A stretch of 44,667 nt of DNA from Candidatus Gastranaerophilales bacterium (GCA_944323265.1 CALURX010000015.1:1-44667); one strand, 5' to 3'. Shown: positions 32,964 to 41,360, counted from the stretch's first letter. Translations and numbers: made by a program. The notes: generated by a model from the sequence alone, not told the origin.

Positions 32964-32980
32964 GATAGTATGGGATAAAA

Positions 32981-32998
32981 TTTTACCGTTCAGTAAAA
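32981..32998. promoter_or_regulatory. HipB operator O1 (downstream of the hipB -10)
   Basis: TTTTACCGTTCAGTAAAA, an 18-bp palindrome with one arm mismatch. On the minus strand it covers the start site just past the -10. Consensus with O2 and O3: TTTTACCGnnCGGTAAAA. Confidence 0.75.
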
Positions 32999-33026
32999 AT
33001 ATAACATTTTTTGTTTACAAAGTCAA
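32998..33026 (-). promoter_or_regulatory. hipBA promoter
   Basis: On the minus strand, TTGACT (33026-33021), a 17-base spacer and TATATT (33003-32998). It lies between operators O1 and O2, so occupancy of either would block RNA polymerase. Confidence 0.8.
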
Positions 33027-33030
33027 TGTT

Positions 33031-33048
33031 TTTTACCGAGCGGTAAAA
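33031..33048. promoter_or_regulatory. HipB operator O2 (upstream of the hipB -35)
   Basis: TTTTACCGAGCGGTAAAA, perfect arms, starting exactly 50 bp from O1. Confidence 0.8.
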
Positions 33049-33080
33049 TTTAGAAAACTTTACATACTTGACATGCGGAA

Positions 33081-33098
33081 TTTTACCGAACGGTAAAA
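33081..33098. promoter_or_regulatory. HipB operator O3
   Basis: TTTTACCGAACGGTAAAA, perfect arms, starting exactly 50 bp from O2. The symmetry extends to 14-bp arms (33075-33088 with 33091-33104) including GCGGAA / TTCCGC, so on RNA it would also form a hairpin at the end of the minus-strand cupin unit. Confidence 0.8.
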
Positions 33099-33121
33099 TT
33101 CCGCCAAACAATTTCTTGAAA

Positions 33122-33241
33122 CTATGGACAAATTCCTATTCCGCGCAAAATTGCAATCATGCCTTCTGCAAGTTTCTCGTCCGCAGTATTAATCATTATC
33201 TCGAATTTTTTCATTAATTCTTTATTTTGCTCAACGCTCAT
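33122..33241 (-). CDS. 39-residue ORF, truncated SnoaL-like N-terminus
   Basis: The product starts MSVEQNKELMKKFEIMIN, then TADEKLAEGMIA, resembling the first helices of SnoaL/ester-cyclase (NTF2-like) proteins, and stops after ILRGIGICP. GGAG lies nine bases before the ATG and overlaps the end of the cupin gene, so it is probably translated after it. It is either a remnant of a longer gene cut off near O3, or a genuine small protein. Confidence 0.45.
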   Translation of the reverse strand: MSVEQNKELMKKFEIMINTADEKLAEGMIAILRGIGICP

Positions 33242-33244
33242 ATC

Positions 33245-33664
33245 CTAGAACTCCAAATTGTGTACGCCTGTTTTTGAAATTACCATGCCGGCATTTGTTC
33301 CTGTAAAATGAACAACATCAGGTTTATTCAGTGTCCCGAAATCAAGGTAAACGAGTTTTTCTGTCTTTGATGGGTTAGAGATTACGTGTGAGCCTTTTTC
33401 ATTTGCAGGGAAATATATAGCATCGCCCTGTTTAAGTCTGATATCACCGTTTACGGTCTTAACGGAAGCTTCGCCTGATATTATATAGAATACTTCTTCG
33501 TTTTCTTCATGCCAGTGGTAGCCGTAAGCAAAATTTCCCGGCTCTACTTCAACAAAGTTAGCGCTGCATTTTCCTGCCGCAATTTGTTTCACGTTATAAG
33601 TATTTTGGCCTTGGCCTTGAAGTTCGCCTTTTTCTTCTTTGTAATTTTTTACAATAATTTCCAT
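33245..33664 (-). CDS. Cupin domain protein
   Basis: 139 residues, one small-barrel cupin domain. Motif 1 is YGYHWHEENEEVFYIISGEASVK (HxH and Glu metal ligands). Motif 2 is GDAIYFPANEKGSHVISN with the second His. The product family is broad (isomerases, dioxygenases, sensors), so the substrate is unknown. AAAGGCGG lies upstream of the ATG. It is divergent from an HxlR regulator gene 115 bases away, which probably controls it. Confidence 0.85.
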   Translation of the reverse strand: MEIIVKNYKEEKGELQGQGQNTYNVKQIAAGKCSANFVEVEPGNFAYGYHWHEENEEVFYIISGEASVKTVNGDIRLKQGDAIYFPANEKGSHVISNPSKTEKLVYLDFGTLNKPDVVHFTGTNAGMVISKTGVHNLEF

Positions 33665-33779
33665 TTTATACCGCCTTTCTTTTTTTACAATATTATGTTA
33701 AACTGTAGCTGTATAAAAGTAAAGCAGGCACAATTTTGTAATGTAGTATTAAAAAAGTAACTATTGAGGAAAAACAAGC

Positions 33780-34097
33780 ATGTTAGACAAAAAAGACTTA
33801 CCGCCCTGTCCTGTCGCAGTGTTATTAAAACTTATCGGCAACAAATGGAAAATTCTCATCATCCGCGACCTGCTCGGAGGTGTAAAACGCTTTGGCGAAC
33901 TGCAGCGGAGTGTCGGATGTTCTCAAAAAGTGTTAACCGACAATCTGCGCGAACTCGAGGGAAACGGACTTTTGATTCGCAAAGTTTATCCGGAGGTTCC
34001 GCCAAGGGTTGAGTATAAATTATCGAAACTCGGAATGACACTAAACCCTGTACTGCAATCAATGGCAGAGTGGGGAGAGTTTTACAGAAACTCATAA
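33780..34097 (+). CDS. HxlR-family transcriptional regulator
   Basis: 105 residues. PPCPVAVLLKLIGNKWKILIIRDLLGGVKRFGELQRSVGCSQKVLTDNLRELEGNGLLIRKVYPEVPPRVEYKLS is the HxlR winged-helix pattern (Cys near the N-terminus, 'GxKWxxxIl..L', 'R..Y..PPxVEY.L'). The conserved Cys (C10) may sense electrophiles or redox state as in HypR/YodB relatives. GAGG lies about 12 bases before the ATG. Divergent from the cupin gene; TAGT...ACTA half-sites between them (around 33755-33774) are a possible operator. An overlapping frame starting at 33764 is a shadow. Confidence 0.88.
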   Translation: MLDKKDLPPCPVAVLLKLIGNKWKILIIRDLLGGVKRFGELQRSVGCSQKVLTDNLRELEGNGLLIRKVYPEVPPRVEYKLSKLGMTLNPVLQSMAEWGEFYRNS

Positions 34098-34120
34098 AAA
34101 ATCTTATTTTAAGTTTGATG

Positions 34121-34126
34121 TATAAT
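34121..34126 (+). promoter_or_regulatory. -10 hexamer of mnmG, positioned for a leaderless mRNA
   Basis: TATAAT followed by exactly six bases and then ATG (34133). No -35 is obvious and no Shine-Dalgarno intervenes. Confidence 0.5.
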
Positions 34127-34132
34127 GATTCT

Positions 34133-36007
34133 ATGACTAGTCTGGATTATATGAATAACAAGTTTGATGTCATCGTCGTAGGTGCAGGGCATGCCGGCTG
34201 CGAGGCCGCACTATCTGCAGCACGCCTCGGGTGTAATGTTTTGTTATGCACCTTAAACGTAGACAATATTGCACTCCAGCCTTGCAACCCTGCAATCGGG
34301 GGCCCTGCAAAATCAACCCTTGTAAGAGAAATTGATGCTCTTGGAGGTGTGATGGGAGAAGTTGCAGACGCTACTTATATCCAGATGAAAACGCTTAACT
34401 CCTCAAAAGGCCCAGCAGTTAGAGCCTTAAGAGCACAATCGGATAAAAAAGAATACACTCAGTATATGCGCAACATACTGGAAAACACCGATAATATCTG
34501 GATTAAGCAAACCTGTATTACTGAAATTATAGTTAAAGATAATCAGATTATCGGTGCAATAGATGAGTACGGAATAGAATTTTCTTGCCGCGCAATTGTG
34601 CTTACAACAGGCACATCGCTTGACGGAAAAATGTATGTGGGTCTTCAGGCCTACCCAGGCGGAAGGCTCGGCGAGCGTGCTGCAATAGGGCTTTCAGAGT
34701 CACTCAGAAAACACGGAATAACAACAAAAAAGCTTAAAACAGGCACACCTGCAAGGGTTGATAAACGTACAATTGATTATTCAAAAATGGAAGTTCAGCC
34801 GGGCGATGAAAAACTCAGCTTTTATTCATTCAAGCCTAACCGCCCGATAAGACCGCAGGTTCCTTGTTATCTAACGCGGACAAATGAAGAAACACACAGT
34901 ATTATACGTGCAAATCTTGACAAATCACCGATGTATCAGGGTTTAATTCAAGGAGTAGGCCCGAGATACTGCCCATCTATTGAAGATAAAATCGTCAGAT
35001 TTGCATCAAACCCATCACACCATATTTTCATTGAGCCGGAAGGGCTTAATACTTATGAAGTTTATATTCAAGGTTTTTCAACGAGCCTTCCTGCCTGCGT
35101 TCAGATAGAAATGCTCCGCTCGCTTCCGGGTCTGGAAAAAGCTCATATAATAAAACCGGCATACGCCGTTGAATACGATTATGTGCCTGCAATACAGACA
35201 AAGCATTCGCTTATGTCAAAGGATATCGACGGATTGTTCTTCGCAGGCCAGATAAACGGAACAAGCGGGTATGAAGAAGCTGCCGCGCAGGGTTTAATCG
35301 CAGGGATTAATGCCGTAAATTACCTGAACAATAAAGAACCGCTCGAACTTTCAAGAGCATCATCTTATATCGGAACATTAATTGACGATTTGGTTACAAA
35401 GGATATTCAGGAACCATATAGAATGCTGACTTCACGTTCTGAATACAGACTTCTTTTAAGACAGGATAACGCGGATTCAAGACTGACAGAAATCGGACAT
35501 AAAATCGGGCTTATTGATGATGGTCAATACCAAAGATTTCTGGATAAGCAGGAAAAGATTCAAAGAGAAGTTGAAAGGCTGAAAGAAACAAAAGTTTCCT
35601 CAAGCGAAGAAGTTAATTCTATTCTTGCAGGAATCGGCGAGCACATAGACAGAGGTATAAGGCTTGCAGAGCTTCTTAAGCGCCCTAATGTTAGTTACGA
35701 AATCTTCAAGAAACTTGACGAAGAAACACGTAATTTAAACCTCAGCGAAGATATAACAGAAGAAGCAGAAGTTTTGATAAAATATGACGGTTATATAAAG
35801 CGTCAGGAGCAGCAGGTTGAGACAAGCGAAAAGCTTGAAAAATACAGAATCCCTGCCAATATTGATTATTCTAAAATAAAACATATTTCAACCGAAACAA
35901 AAGAAAAGCTTGAAAAAGTCCGCCCGACAAACCTTGCTCAAGCATCAAGAATCGGCGGAGTTAAGCCGGCTGACATTTCCGTTCTAATGGTCATGCTGGG
36001 TAAATGA
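34133..36007 (+). CDS. mnmG: tRNA uridine 5-carboxymethylaminomethyl modification enzyme MnmG (GidA)
   Basis: About 625 residues, full length. With MnmE it installs the cmnm5 group at U34 of several tRNAs. FAD-binding FDVIVVGAGHAGCEAA, then PAIGGPAKSTLVREIDALGG, TGTSLDGKMYVG, GPRYCPSIEDK, and SRSEYRLLLRQDNAD are diagnostic, as is the end (ISTETKEKLEKVRPTNLAQASRIGGVKPADISVL). Two starts are plausible: ATG 34133, seven bases after a TATAAT, and ATG 34151, which begins right at the conserved part with a weak GGA upstream. A longer frame from 34070 overlaps hxlR and is unlikely. Confidence 0.96.
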   Translation: MTSLDYMNNKFDVIVVGAGHAGCEAALSAARLGCNVLLCTLNVDNIALQPCNPAIGGPAKSTLVREIDALGGVMGEVADATYIQMKTLNSSKGPAVRALRAQSDKKEYTQYMRNILENTDNIWIKQTCITEIIVKDNQIIGAIDEYGIEFSCRAIVLTTGTSLDGKMYVGLQAYPGGRLGERAAIGLSESLRKHGITTKKLKTGTPARVDKRTIDYSKMEVQPGDEKLSFYSFKPNRPIRPQVPCYLTRTNEETHSIIRANLDKSPMYQGLIQGVGPRYCPSIEDKIVRFASNPSHHIFIEPEGLNTYEVYIQGFSTSLPACVQIEMLRSLPGLEKAHIIKPAYAVEYDYVPAIQTKHSLMSKDIDGLFFAGQINGTSGYEEAAAQGLIAGINAVNYLNNKEPLELSRASSYIGTLIDDLVTKDIQEPYRMLTSRSEYRLLLRQDNADSRLTEIGHKIGLIDDGQYQRFLDKQEKIQREVERLKETKVSSSEEVNSILAGIGEHIDRGIRLAELLKRPNVSYEIFKKLDEETRNLNLSEDITEEAEVLIKYDGYIKRQEQQVETSEKLEKYRIPANIDYSKIKHISTETKEKLEKVRPTNLAQASRIGGVKPADISVLMVMLGK

Positions 36008-36011
36008 TTTG

Positions 36012-36040
36012 TTGAAATTAGTTAGAATATCAACTATAAT
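36012..36040 (+). promoter_or_regulatory. Promoter of the parDE-like module
   Basis: TTGAAA (36012-36017), a 17-base spacer and TATAAT (36035-36040), about 20 bases before the antitoxin ATG; GGGGG serves as ribosome binding site. Confidence 0.75.
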
Positions 36041-36059
36041 TAAAGAAAAAGGGGGAATA

Positions 36060-36305
36060 ATGGATATATCTTTATCACCCGGTAACGAAAAATTCATTAA
36101 AGATCAAATTGCCGCAGGAATATATAATTCTATAAATGAAGCAATAAATGAAACAATAAAAATAGCTATATCCCATGTTTCCGTATCTTCTGATGATATA
36201 ATGTCATTAAGAAAAGATATTGCCGAAGGCATGGAAGATATTAGAGCCGGCAGAGTACATGATGGGCTTAATTTTATGGACGAACTGATTGCAGAAGATG
36301 AATAG
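36060..36305 (+). CDS. parD: ParD-like type II antitoxin (ribbon-helix-helix)
   Basis: 81 residues. MDISLSPGNEKFIKDQIAAGIYNSINEAINETIKIA fits the ParD/CC2985 pattern (short strand, 'l.p....i...v.sG.y.s..Evi...lr'). The C-terminal half is acidic (AEGMEDIRAGRVHDGLNFMDELIAEDE) for toxin wrapping. The ATG at 36060 has GGGGG just upstream and is preferred over the in-frame start at 36009. It overlaps the toxin gene. Confidence 0.8.
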   Translation: MDISLSPGNEKFIKDQIAAGIYNSINEAINETIKIAISHVSVSSDDIMSLRKDIAEGMEDIRAGRVHDGLNFMDELIAEDE

Positions 36306-36606
36306 ATTAAAAATTATTATAACAGACAGAGCCCAATCTGATATTAGAAAAATTAAGAATTATATTTCTAAAGATAATAAGTCTGCATCAAAATCTTTTG
36401 CAATCAAACTTAAAAATTCTTTTATTAATCTTTCAGCCTATCCCAGACTCGGCAAAAGCCGTCCGGAATTCTCCGGTAATACGAATATATTATTTTTGCC
36501 TGTTATGAAAAACTATCTGGTTGTTTATTATATTTCTCAAGAGAAAATATATATAGTTAGAGTTTTGTCAAATTATCAGAATATTTGTTCAATTCTCAAT
36601 CTATAA
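36298..36606 (+). CDS. parE: ParE/RelE-family toxin
   Basis: 102 residues from the ATG at 36298, which overlaps the antitoxin end by 8 bases. IIITDRAQSDIRKIKNYISKDNKSASKSFAIKLKNSFINLSAYPRLGKSRPEF, then YLVVYYIS..KIYIVRVL is the ParE/RelE superfamily fold, with R in PRLGKSRPE and RVL. ParE toxins poison gyrase while RelE cuts mRNA; the antitoxin type suggests the ParE group. Its TAA directly abuts the stop of the convergent nagA-like gene. Confidence 0.8.
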   Translation: MNRLKIIITDRAQSDIRKIKNYISKDNKSASKSFAIKLKNSFINLSAYPRLGKSRPEFSGNTNILFLPVMKNYLVVYYISQEKIYIVRVLSNYQNICSILNL

Positions 36607-37485
36607 ATTTATATCTGCAATCTCAAATTCTTCATTCCACTCAATTTCACCTTTTGGCTCTATGTTGTGGTATTTGTAAACATTTTCAATGTATTGGGGT
36701 TCAAACATGCCTTTTTTGCCGAGGATTTTAATAATTTCAGGTAAAAGTTTTGTGCTTCCAGCAATCGTTCCGTCCTTTGATGTGGCCTTGTCTCCGTCGT
36801 AGTATATTTTGGAATCCGCAAAAACAGTTTCTTTCAATTCGCTGTAAGTAATCGGAAGCGAATCGCTTATCAGTATTACTTTATCTTTCGGTTTGGATTT
36901 AAAAAACAGCTTAAGTGCATCGTCACTCACATGGACACCGTCTGCTATAATTTCCGCGTAAACACTATCATCAACAAGAGCCGAAAGCGCAGTCGAAATT
37001 CCCCTATGGGAAACAGGAGACATTGCATTAAACGTGTGAGTGGCAGCGTCGACACTTCCCCAGCCGACACAATGCCCTGCCTGAACCTTAACCCCCTTTG
37101 ATTTCAGATAATCAACCAGACCCTCATCAAGCTCCGGCGCAAGGGTTACGATTTTTATAAAATCATCTTCAATTTTCCGGTAGTTTTCAACTGTCAGAGG
37201 CATAAAATGCTCCGGGTTATGAATCCCTTTTTTAAGAGGATTGATAAATATTCCCTCCAGATGAACCCCGAGTATTTCAGGAACTTGTTCCGATGCCTGC
37301 TTTATTATCCCAATCTGTCGTTTAATATTTTCAACAGAATCCGTAACAAGCGTAGGGAAAAATCCGCCTATTCCGATTTTTCTGAGTTTTACCGCAAGTT
37401 CTGCGATATCATCCGCGCTTGCAGTATTAAAATCTACGCCGTAAGCACCGTGAAAATGCTGTTCGATAATTAAAGGTGTTTTCAT
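36601..37485 (-). CDS. Short amidohydrolase related to N-acetylglucosamine-6-phosphate deacetylase
   Basis: 294 residues against about 380-400 for standard NagA. The metal-binding barrel is intact: HFH (10-12), GVHLEGIF, AGHCVG, THTFNAMSPVSHR, IADGVHV, ISDS and GTIAGST. The N-terminal strand region before the HxH and the C-terminal 'GxIxxGxxADLVV' part, which together form the beta-sandwich, are missing. Likely role: deacetylation of GlcNAc-6-P or a related amino-sugar in cell-wall recycling. The start overlaps the murE stop as ATGA, which links it to peptidoglycan genes. Confidence 0.75.
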   Translation of the reverse strand: MKTPLIIEQHFHGAYGVDFNTASADDIAELAVKLRKIGIGGFFPTLVTDSVENIKRQIGIIKQASEQVPEILGVHLEGIFINPLKKGIHNPEHFMPLTVENYRKIEDDFIKIVTLAPELDEGLVDYLKSKGVKVQAGHCVGWGSVDAATHTFNAMSPVSHRGISTALSALVDDSVYAEIIADGVHVSDDALKLFFKSKPKDKVILISDSLPITYSELKETVFADSKIYYDGDKATSKDGTIAGSTKLLPEIIKILGKKGMFEPQYIENVYKYHNIEPKGEIEWNEEFEIADINL

Positions 37486-38939
37486 CCGAAAATCTCTCTG
37501 ACCTTTTCTCTGTCATCAAAGTGTATTATCTCATCCGCAAGAATCTGGTAGTCTTCATGCCCTTTTCCTGCAACAAGTACAACGTCATGCGGCCCTGCAA
37601 TCTTTTTAGCCTCTTTTATTGCAAGTTCTCTATCCGGCTCAACAATAACCTCATTTACGCTTCTGAACCCGGCAAGAATATCCGTAATAATCTGCTGCGG
37701 ATTTTCAGAACGCGGATTGTCGCTTGTAACAATAACTTTGTCTGCTAATTCCTCCGCAATTCTTCCCATCTTAGGACGCTTTGTGGTGTCTCTGTCGCCG
37801 CCGCATCCGAATATACAGATTAATTTACCATCGCTTGGCGTAATATCTCTTGCAGCCTTCAAAACATTTTCCAATCCGTCAGGAGTGTGTGCGTAATCCA
37901 CAATGACCGTCGGCTTGTTGATTATAACTTCAAATCTTCCCGCAACGCCGCCAAGATTCTCCAAAGTCTTTATGGTAACCTCAAGGTCAAGATTCTGAAC
38001 AACAGCAGTCGAAATTGCCGCCAGAACATTATATACGGAAAACATGCCGTTCATCTTAAGTTTTACCGGATACTCTTTTCCTTTTATTACACACACAAAA
38101 GATGCGCCTTCATGAGAAAATCTTACATCCTTAGCACTGACATCAGCCGGCATGTTAATTCCGTATGTAATAACATTCACCGATGGTGAAATCACTTCCA
38201 AAAACCGGCCGGCATAACTGTCATCAGCATTTATAACCGCAAAATCTCCCGCAACAAGGCGTTCAAAAAGTATAGCCTTTGCCTTGAAGTAATTATTCAT
38301 TGTAATATGGAAATCCAAATGGTCCTGAGTCAGGTTTGTAAACACTGCTCCGTTAAAGTCGCAAAAATCAACCCTGTGCTGCGCAAGCGCGTGAGACGAA
38401 ACCTCCATAACAACATTTTTTATACATTTTTCATTAATATCGTAAAACAATTCCTGCAGCTCAGGCGCCTGAGGCGTTGTATGTTTTGCATCGTGGTAAG
38501 AATCAGATGATGAGAATTTATTACCCAAAGTGCCTATTAAAGCACATTGTTGATTGTTAGCCTCGAAAATCTTCTGAATAAGATGTGTAACGGTTGTCTT
38601 TCCATTAGTTCCGGTAACTCCTATCAAGTTAAGCTTTGAAGAAGGGTTGGAATAAAATAAACTTGCAACTTCAGCAATCATTTCTGTTGTGTCGCTGACA
38701 ACAATCTGCGGAGCATCGAGATTAAGCCTTCTTTCAACAACGCAAACACAGGCACCGTTTGCAACAGCTTCTTCCGCGTATTCGTGACCGTCAACGTGCT
38801 CTCCTGTCAAGCAAAAGAAAATATCACCTGGTTCTGTTTTTTTAGAATTATACGAGATTCCTGTTGCCTCATCTGATAAATCATCAAGATTCACCAGCTC
38901 TATATAGTTTATATTATCTACTAAATTTCTCAGTTTCAT
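37482..38939 (-). CDS. murE: UDP-N-acetylmuramoyl-tripeptide synthetase MurE (meso-DAP type)
   Basis: 485 residues, full length. It adds the third amino acid of the peptidoglycan stem. P-loop GVTGTNGKTTVTHL; TTPQAPELQELF; NLTQDHLDFH with the carbamylated Lys region after it; VDYAHTPDGLENVL; CGGDRDTTKRPKM. The substrate motif is DNPRSENP, the form specific for meso-diaminopimelate (Lys-type enzymes differ here). Start overlaps the ftsI stop. Confidence 0.95.
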   Translation of the reverse strand: MKLRNLVDNINYIELVNLDDLSDEATGISYNSKKTEPGDIFFCLTGEHVDGHEYAEEAVANGACVCVVERRLNLDAPQIVVSDTTEMIAEVASLFYSNPSSKLNLIGVTGTNGKTTVTHLIQKIFEANNQQCALIGTLGNKFSSSDSYHDAKHTTPQAPELQELFYDINEKCIKNVVMEVSSHALAQHRVDFCDFNGAVFTNLTQDHLDFHITMNNYFKAKAILFERLVAGDFAVINADDSYAGRFLEVISPSVNVITYGINMPADVSAKDVRFSHEGASFVCVIKGKEYPVKLKMNGMFSVYNVLAAISTAVVQNLDLEVTIKTLENLGGVAGRFEVIINKPTVIVDYAHTPDGLENVLKAARDITPSDGKLICIFGCGGDRDTTKRPKMGRIAEELADKVIVTSDNPRSENPQQIITDILAGFRSVNEVIVEPDRELAIKEAKKIAGPHDVVLVAGKGHEDYQILADEIIHFDDREKVREIFG

Positions 38940-40654
38940 ACTTTTCCTCCAAATTTGTCCGGCTGTAGATTCAAAATGTGTGAGATTTGAGTTGAAATTT
39001 CTTTAAAAATAGGTGCAGCAACCGTATTACCCCAAATCTCTCCACCCTGAGCCGAATCTACTATAACGTAAATAAGCACCTGAGGGTTACTTGACGGCAT
39101 ATATCCTACAATTGAGGTATAAAGCTTATTAGTATACCCTGTTCCGTTTTCTTTAGGCTTAATAGATGTACCTGTTTTTGCTGCAATATTAAAACTATTT
39201 GATTTAATAATAGATTTACCCTGATTAACACTCTCCGTCAGGAGTTCTGTTATTATTCTTGCATGCTCAGGCGTCATAACCTGAACTTTTTTTATCTTAA
39301 CCGCCTCTTCTTCCGGTGAGTATTTAATAACATGCGGCGTAATCCACATTCCGTCATTTGCAATAGCTGCAACTGCCGCTACCATCTGAATTGCAGTGAC
39401 AGAAGAACCGTAGCCGTAACCCATTGAAGCGTGGTCAGAAGAATCCCATCTGCCTGCAGGTTTAAGAATGCCCACAGATTCACCGGGAAGGTCAATTCCT
39501 GTCTTTTGTCCGAATCCAAATTTTTTGAGCATGTCATAAAATTCATACCTGCTCATCATCTGGGCAACCAGAACCGAGCCTACATTGCTTGAATGTTCAA
39601 ACAAATATACCAAATCTATCATGCCCGGTTTCGGGTGTCTGTTGTAATCATAGTTCTTGATAGTCCACCAGCCTACCTTAATCTTTCCGGTATCATTAAT
39701 CTTCGAGAATCTATTAATTTTGCCAAGCTCCATAGCAGAGGCGACAGTTATAATCTTAAATGTAGATCCCGGCGGAAAAACATCGGTCAGAGTCCAGTTT
39801 TTTATCTGGAAATTTGTAGCACTCTTAAAGTTATTCGGGTCATAATAAGGATAAACCGCATAGGCAAGAATCTCACCGTTTCTCGGATTCATAACAATAA
39901 CCGCCCCTCGATGTGCTTTGAATTTTTCAATAGACTTCATCAACTCTCTTTCGCACACATGCTGAACCGCAGCATCAATAGTAAGCGTAACATCTTTACC
40001 CTTAGAAGGTTTTGTAGCTGCTACAGGATCTGTTGTAATAGTATAAATAACCTTTCCCTTAGGCGTAACCTCAATATCTGATTCTCTGGTTACACTCTCC
40101 AGTTTATCCTTTGCCGTAAGCTCAACGCCTGATGCTACATCAGCGTCAAAATTGTAATATCCGAGAACATGCGCTGCAAGTGATCCCTGAGGATAGGTTC
40201 TAATACTCTTCTTATCCATTGGAATTTCTCTGAGATTCAGAGCCGCAATCTTGTCACGAGTATGTCTGTCCACATTTTTTTTTAAAGATATGAGAGAGAC
40301 ATCCTGCCTTAATTTTTCAGTCAAATCAACCTGAGAAATCTTCAAGATTGGAGCCAGAATTTTCGCAAGCTCCTCAGGAGAGTGCACAAAATCTTCTTTT
40401 CTGGCAAAAATATCAAAGTAAACGGTATCCGTTGCAAGCTTTATGCCGTTTCTGTCATAAATGTTTCCGCGCATAACAAAGGAGCTTGCGCGTCGTTGAT
40501 TTTTAGCCTTAATCCTGAAATGCCTTACATCCAAAACCTGAACGCAGAACAGATAAACAACAAACAGAAATACCGCAAACACAAAGATAATCTGCAGCCA
40601 CATCAGACGGTCAGAAAACTGTTTATTTTTATTGATATTTCCGCTATTTCGCAT
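38936..40654 (-). CDS. ftsI: Penicillin-binding protein 2/FtsI-type transpeptidase
   Basis: 572 residues. Cytoplasmic N-tail, one transmembrane helix (about 19-40), PBP dimerisation domain starting RGNIYDRNGIKLATD, and transpeptidase domain with SxxK at S297-K300 (GSTFK), SSN and KTGTS. No PASTA domains. As a class B PBP next to murE it is the septal FtsI candidate. GGGGAG precedes the ATG. It is the first gene of ftsI-murE-nagA-like, each overlapping the next by 4 bases. Confidence 0.93.
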   Translation of the reverse strand: MRNSGNINKNKQFSDRLMWLQIIFVFAVFLFVVYLFCVQVLDVRHFRIKAKNQRRASSFVMRGNIYDRNGIKLATDTVYFDIFARKEDFVHSPEELAKILAPILKISQVDLTEKLRQDVSLISLKKNVDRHTRDKIAALNLREIPMDKKSIRTYPQGSLAAHVLGYYNFDADVASGVELTAKDKLESVTRESDIEVTPKGKVIYTITTDPVAATKPSKGKDVTLTIDAAVQHVCERELMKSIEKFKAHRGAVIVMNPRNGEILAYAVYPYYDPNNFKSATNFQIKNWTLTDVFPPGSTFKIITVASAMELGKINRFSKINDTGKIKVGWWTIKNYDYNRHPKPGMIDLVYLFEHSSNVGSVLVAQMMSRYEFYDMLKKFGFGQKTGIDLPGESVGILKPAGRWDSSDHASMGYGYGSSVTAIQMVAAVAAIANDGMWITPHVIKYSPEEEAVKIKKVQVMTPEHARIITELLTESVNQGKSIIKSNSFNIAAKTGTSIKPKENGTGYTNKLYTSIVGYMPSSNPQVLIYVIVDSAQGGEIWGNTVAAPIFKEISTQISHILNLQPDKFGGKV

Positions 40655-40966
40655 ATTCTCCCCTATAGATAAAATAATACCACAATCTTATATAATAATG
40701 AACATTGTTAAGCAAATAAAAAAGGGCATGCCATGCTGTCGCTGACAAAAATATAAATCCATGGGTTAATAGTCGGTCGTCCTATTTTTTAAGTGTATTT
40801 TTGACATTTTATCCCTAAAAGCCTGTCACTAGTGGATTTTCACAAAACTTAACAATAAGTAACCTCCCCTCTTGACATTTTATTTCGTATAGTGCATAAT
40901 GAAATTGTTGAATGAAGTGTAACAAAAACACTTAATTACAACAGAAAGTTCACAGAGGTGATAATT
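40655..40966. other. Gene-free stretch upstream of the small motif protein
   Basis: About 310 bases with no plausible gene. It contains a good promoter at 40872-40900 (listed separately), and the same TTGACATTTTAT block also occurs at 40801-40812. The ftsI promoter is probably near 40685-40700 (AT-rich, TATA-like on the minus strand). Confidence 0.6.
40872..40900 (+). promoter_or_regulatory. Promoter of the small INFRE-motif gene
   Basis: Consensus TTGACA (40872-40877), 17-base spacer, CATAAT (40895-40900). About 66 bases of leader follow before the ATG. Confidence 0.7.
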
Positions 40967-41245
40967 ATGATGATTAATAAAATCAATAATGTTTCAAATA
41001 TCAACTTTAGAGAAAATAATATAATATCAAAAGGAGCTGATACTCAAAACGCTATATTAATGCTGAGAGACCCTAATGCTTCAGTTAAATTCCAACAAAA
41101 CCAAGAATTTGCAAGAAACGCTGATACTGTTAATACTAACCCTTTCAAATCTCTTGGATACAAATTATACAGAACATTCAGCATGATAAAAGAAAATGAC
41201 CAAACTCCGGTCAATGAAAATAAACAATTTCATGCTATAGCATAA
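40967..41245 (+). CDS. Small hypothetical protein with N-terminal INFRE motif
   Basis: 92 residues from the ATG at 40967, which has AGAGGTG about 7 bases upstream. The N-terminus MMINKINNVSNINFREN carries the I-N-F-R motif at residues 12-15. The rest is polar and Asn-rich with a short amphipathic stretch (PFKSLGYKLYRTFSMIKEND). No family recognised. It has its own strong promoter and a strong terminator, so it is a monocistronic gene that is probably well expressed. Confidence 0.65.
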   Translation: MMINKINNVSNINFRENNIISKGADTQNAILMLRDPNASVKFQQNQEFARNADTVNTNPFKSLGYKLYRTFSMIKENDQTPVNENKQFHAIA

Positions 41246-41319
41246 ATAAACACACACACACTATTAAGATAAACACAAGCCAAAAATATAAATCATAATA
41301 TAATACACACACATAATTT

Positions 41320-41354
41320 AGCGATAATTAAAAGATTATCGCTTTTGCTTTTTT
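41320..41354 (+). terminator. Terminator after the small INFRE-motif gene
   Basis: AGCGATAAT / ATTATCGCT with a 6-base loop, followed by TTTGCTTTTTTA. Confidence 0.85.
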
Positions 41355-41360
41355 ATTGGA

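Noticed and set aside
33764-34012. Basic 82-residue frame overlapping hxlR
   Set aside because: Out of frame with the clear HxlR protein and of random composition.
40728-40775. GC-richer patch that looked like a possible tRNA or small RNA
   Set aside because: No cloverleaf, no T-loop consensus, and no stable hairpin with a T-run could be found.
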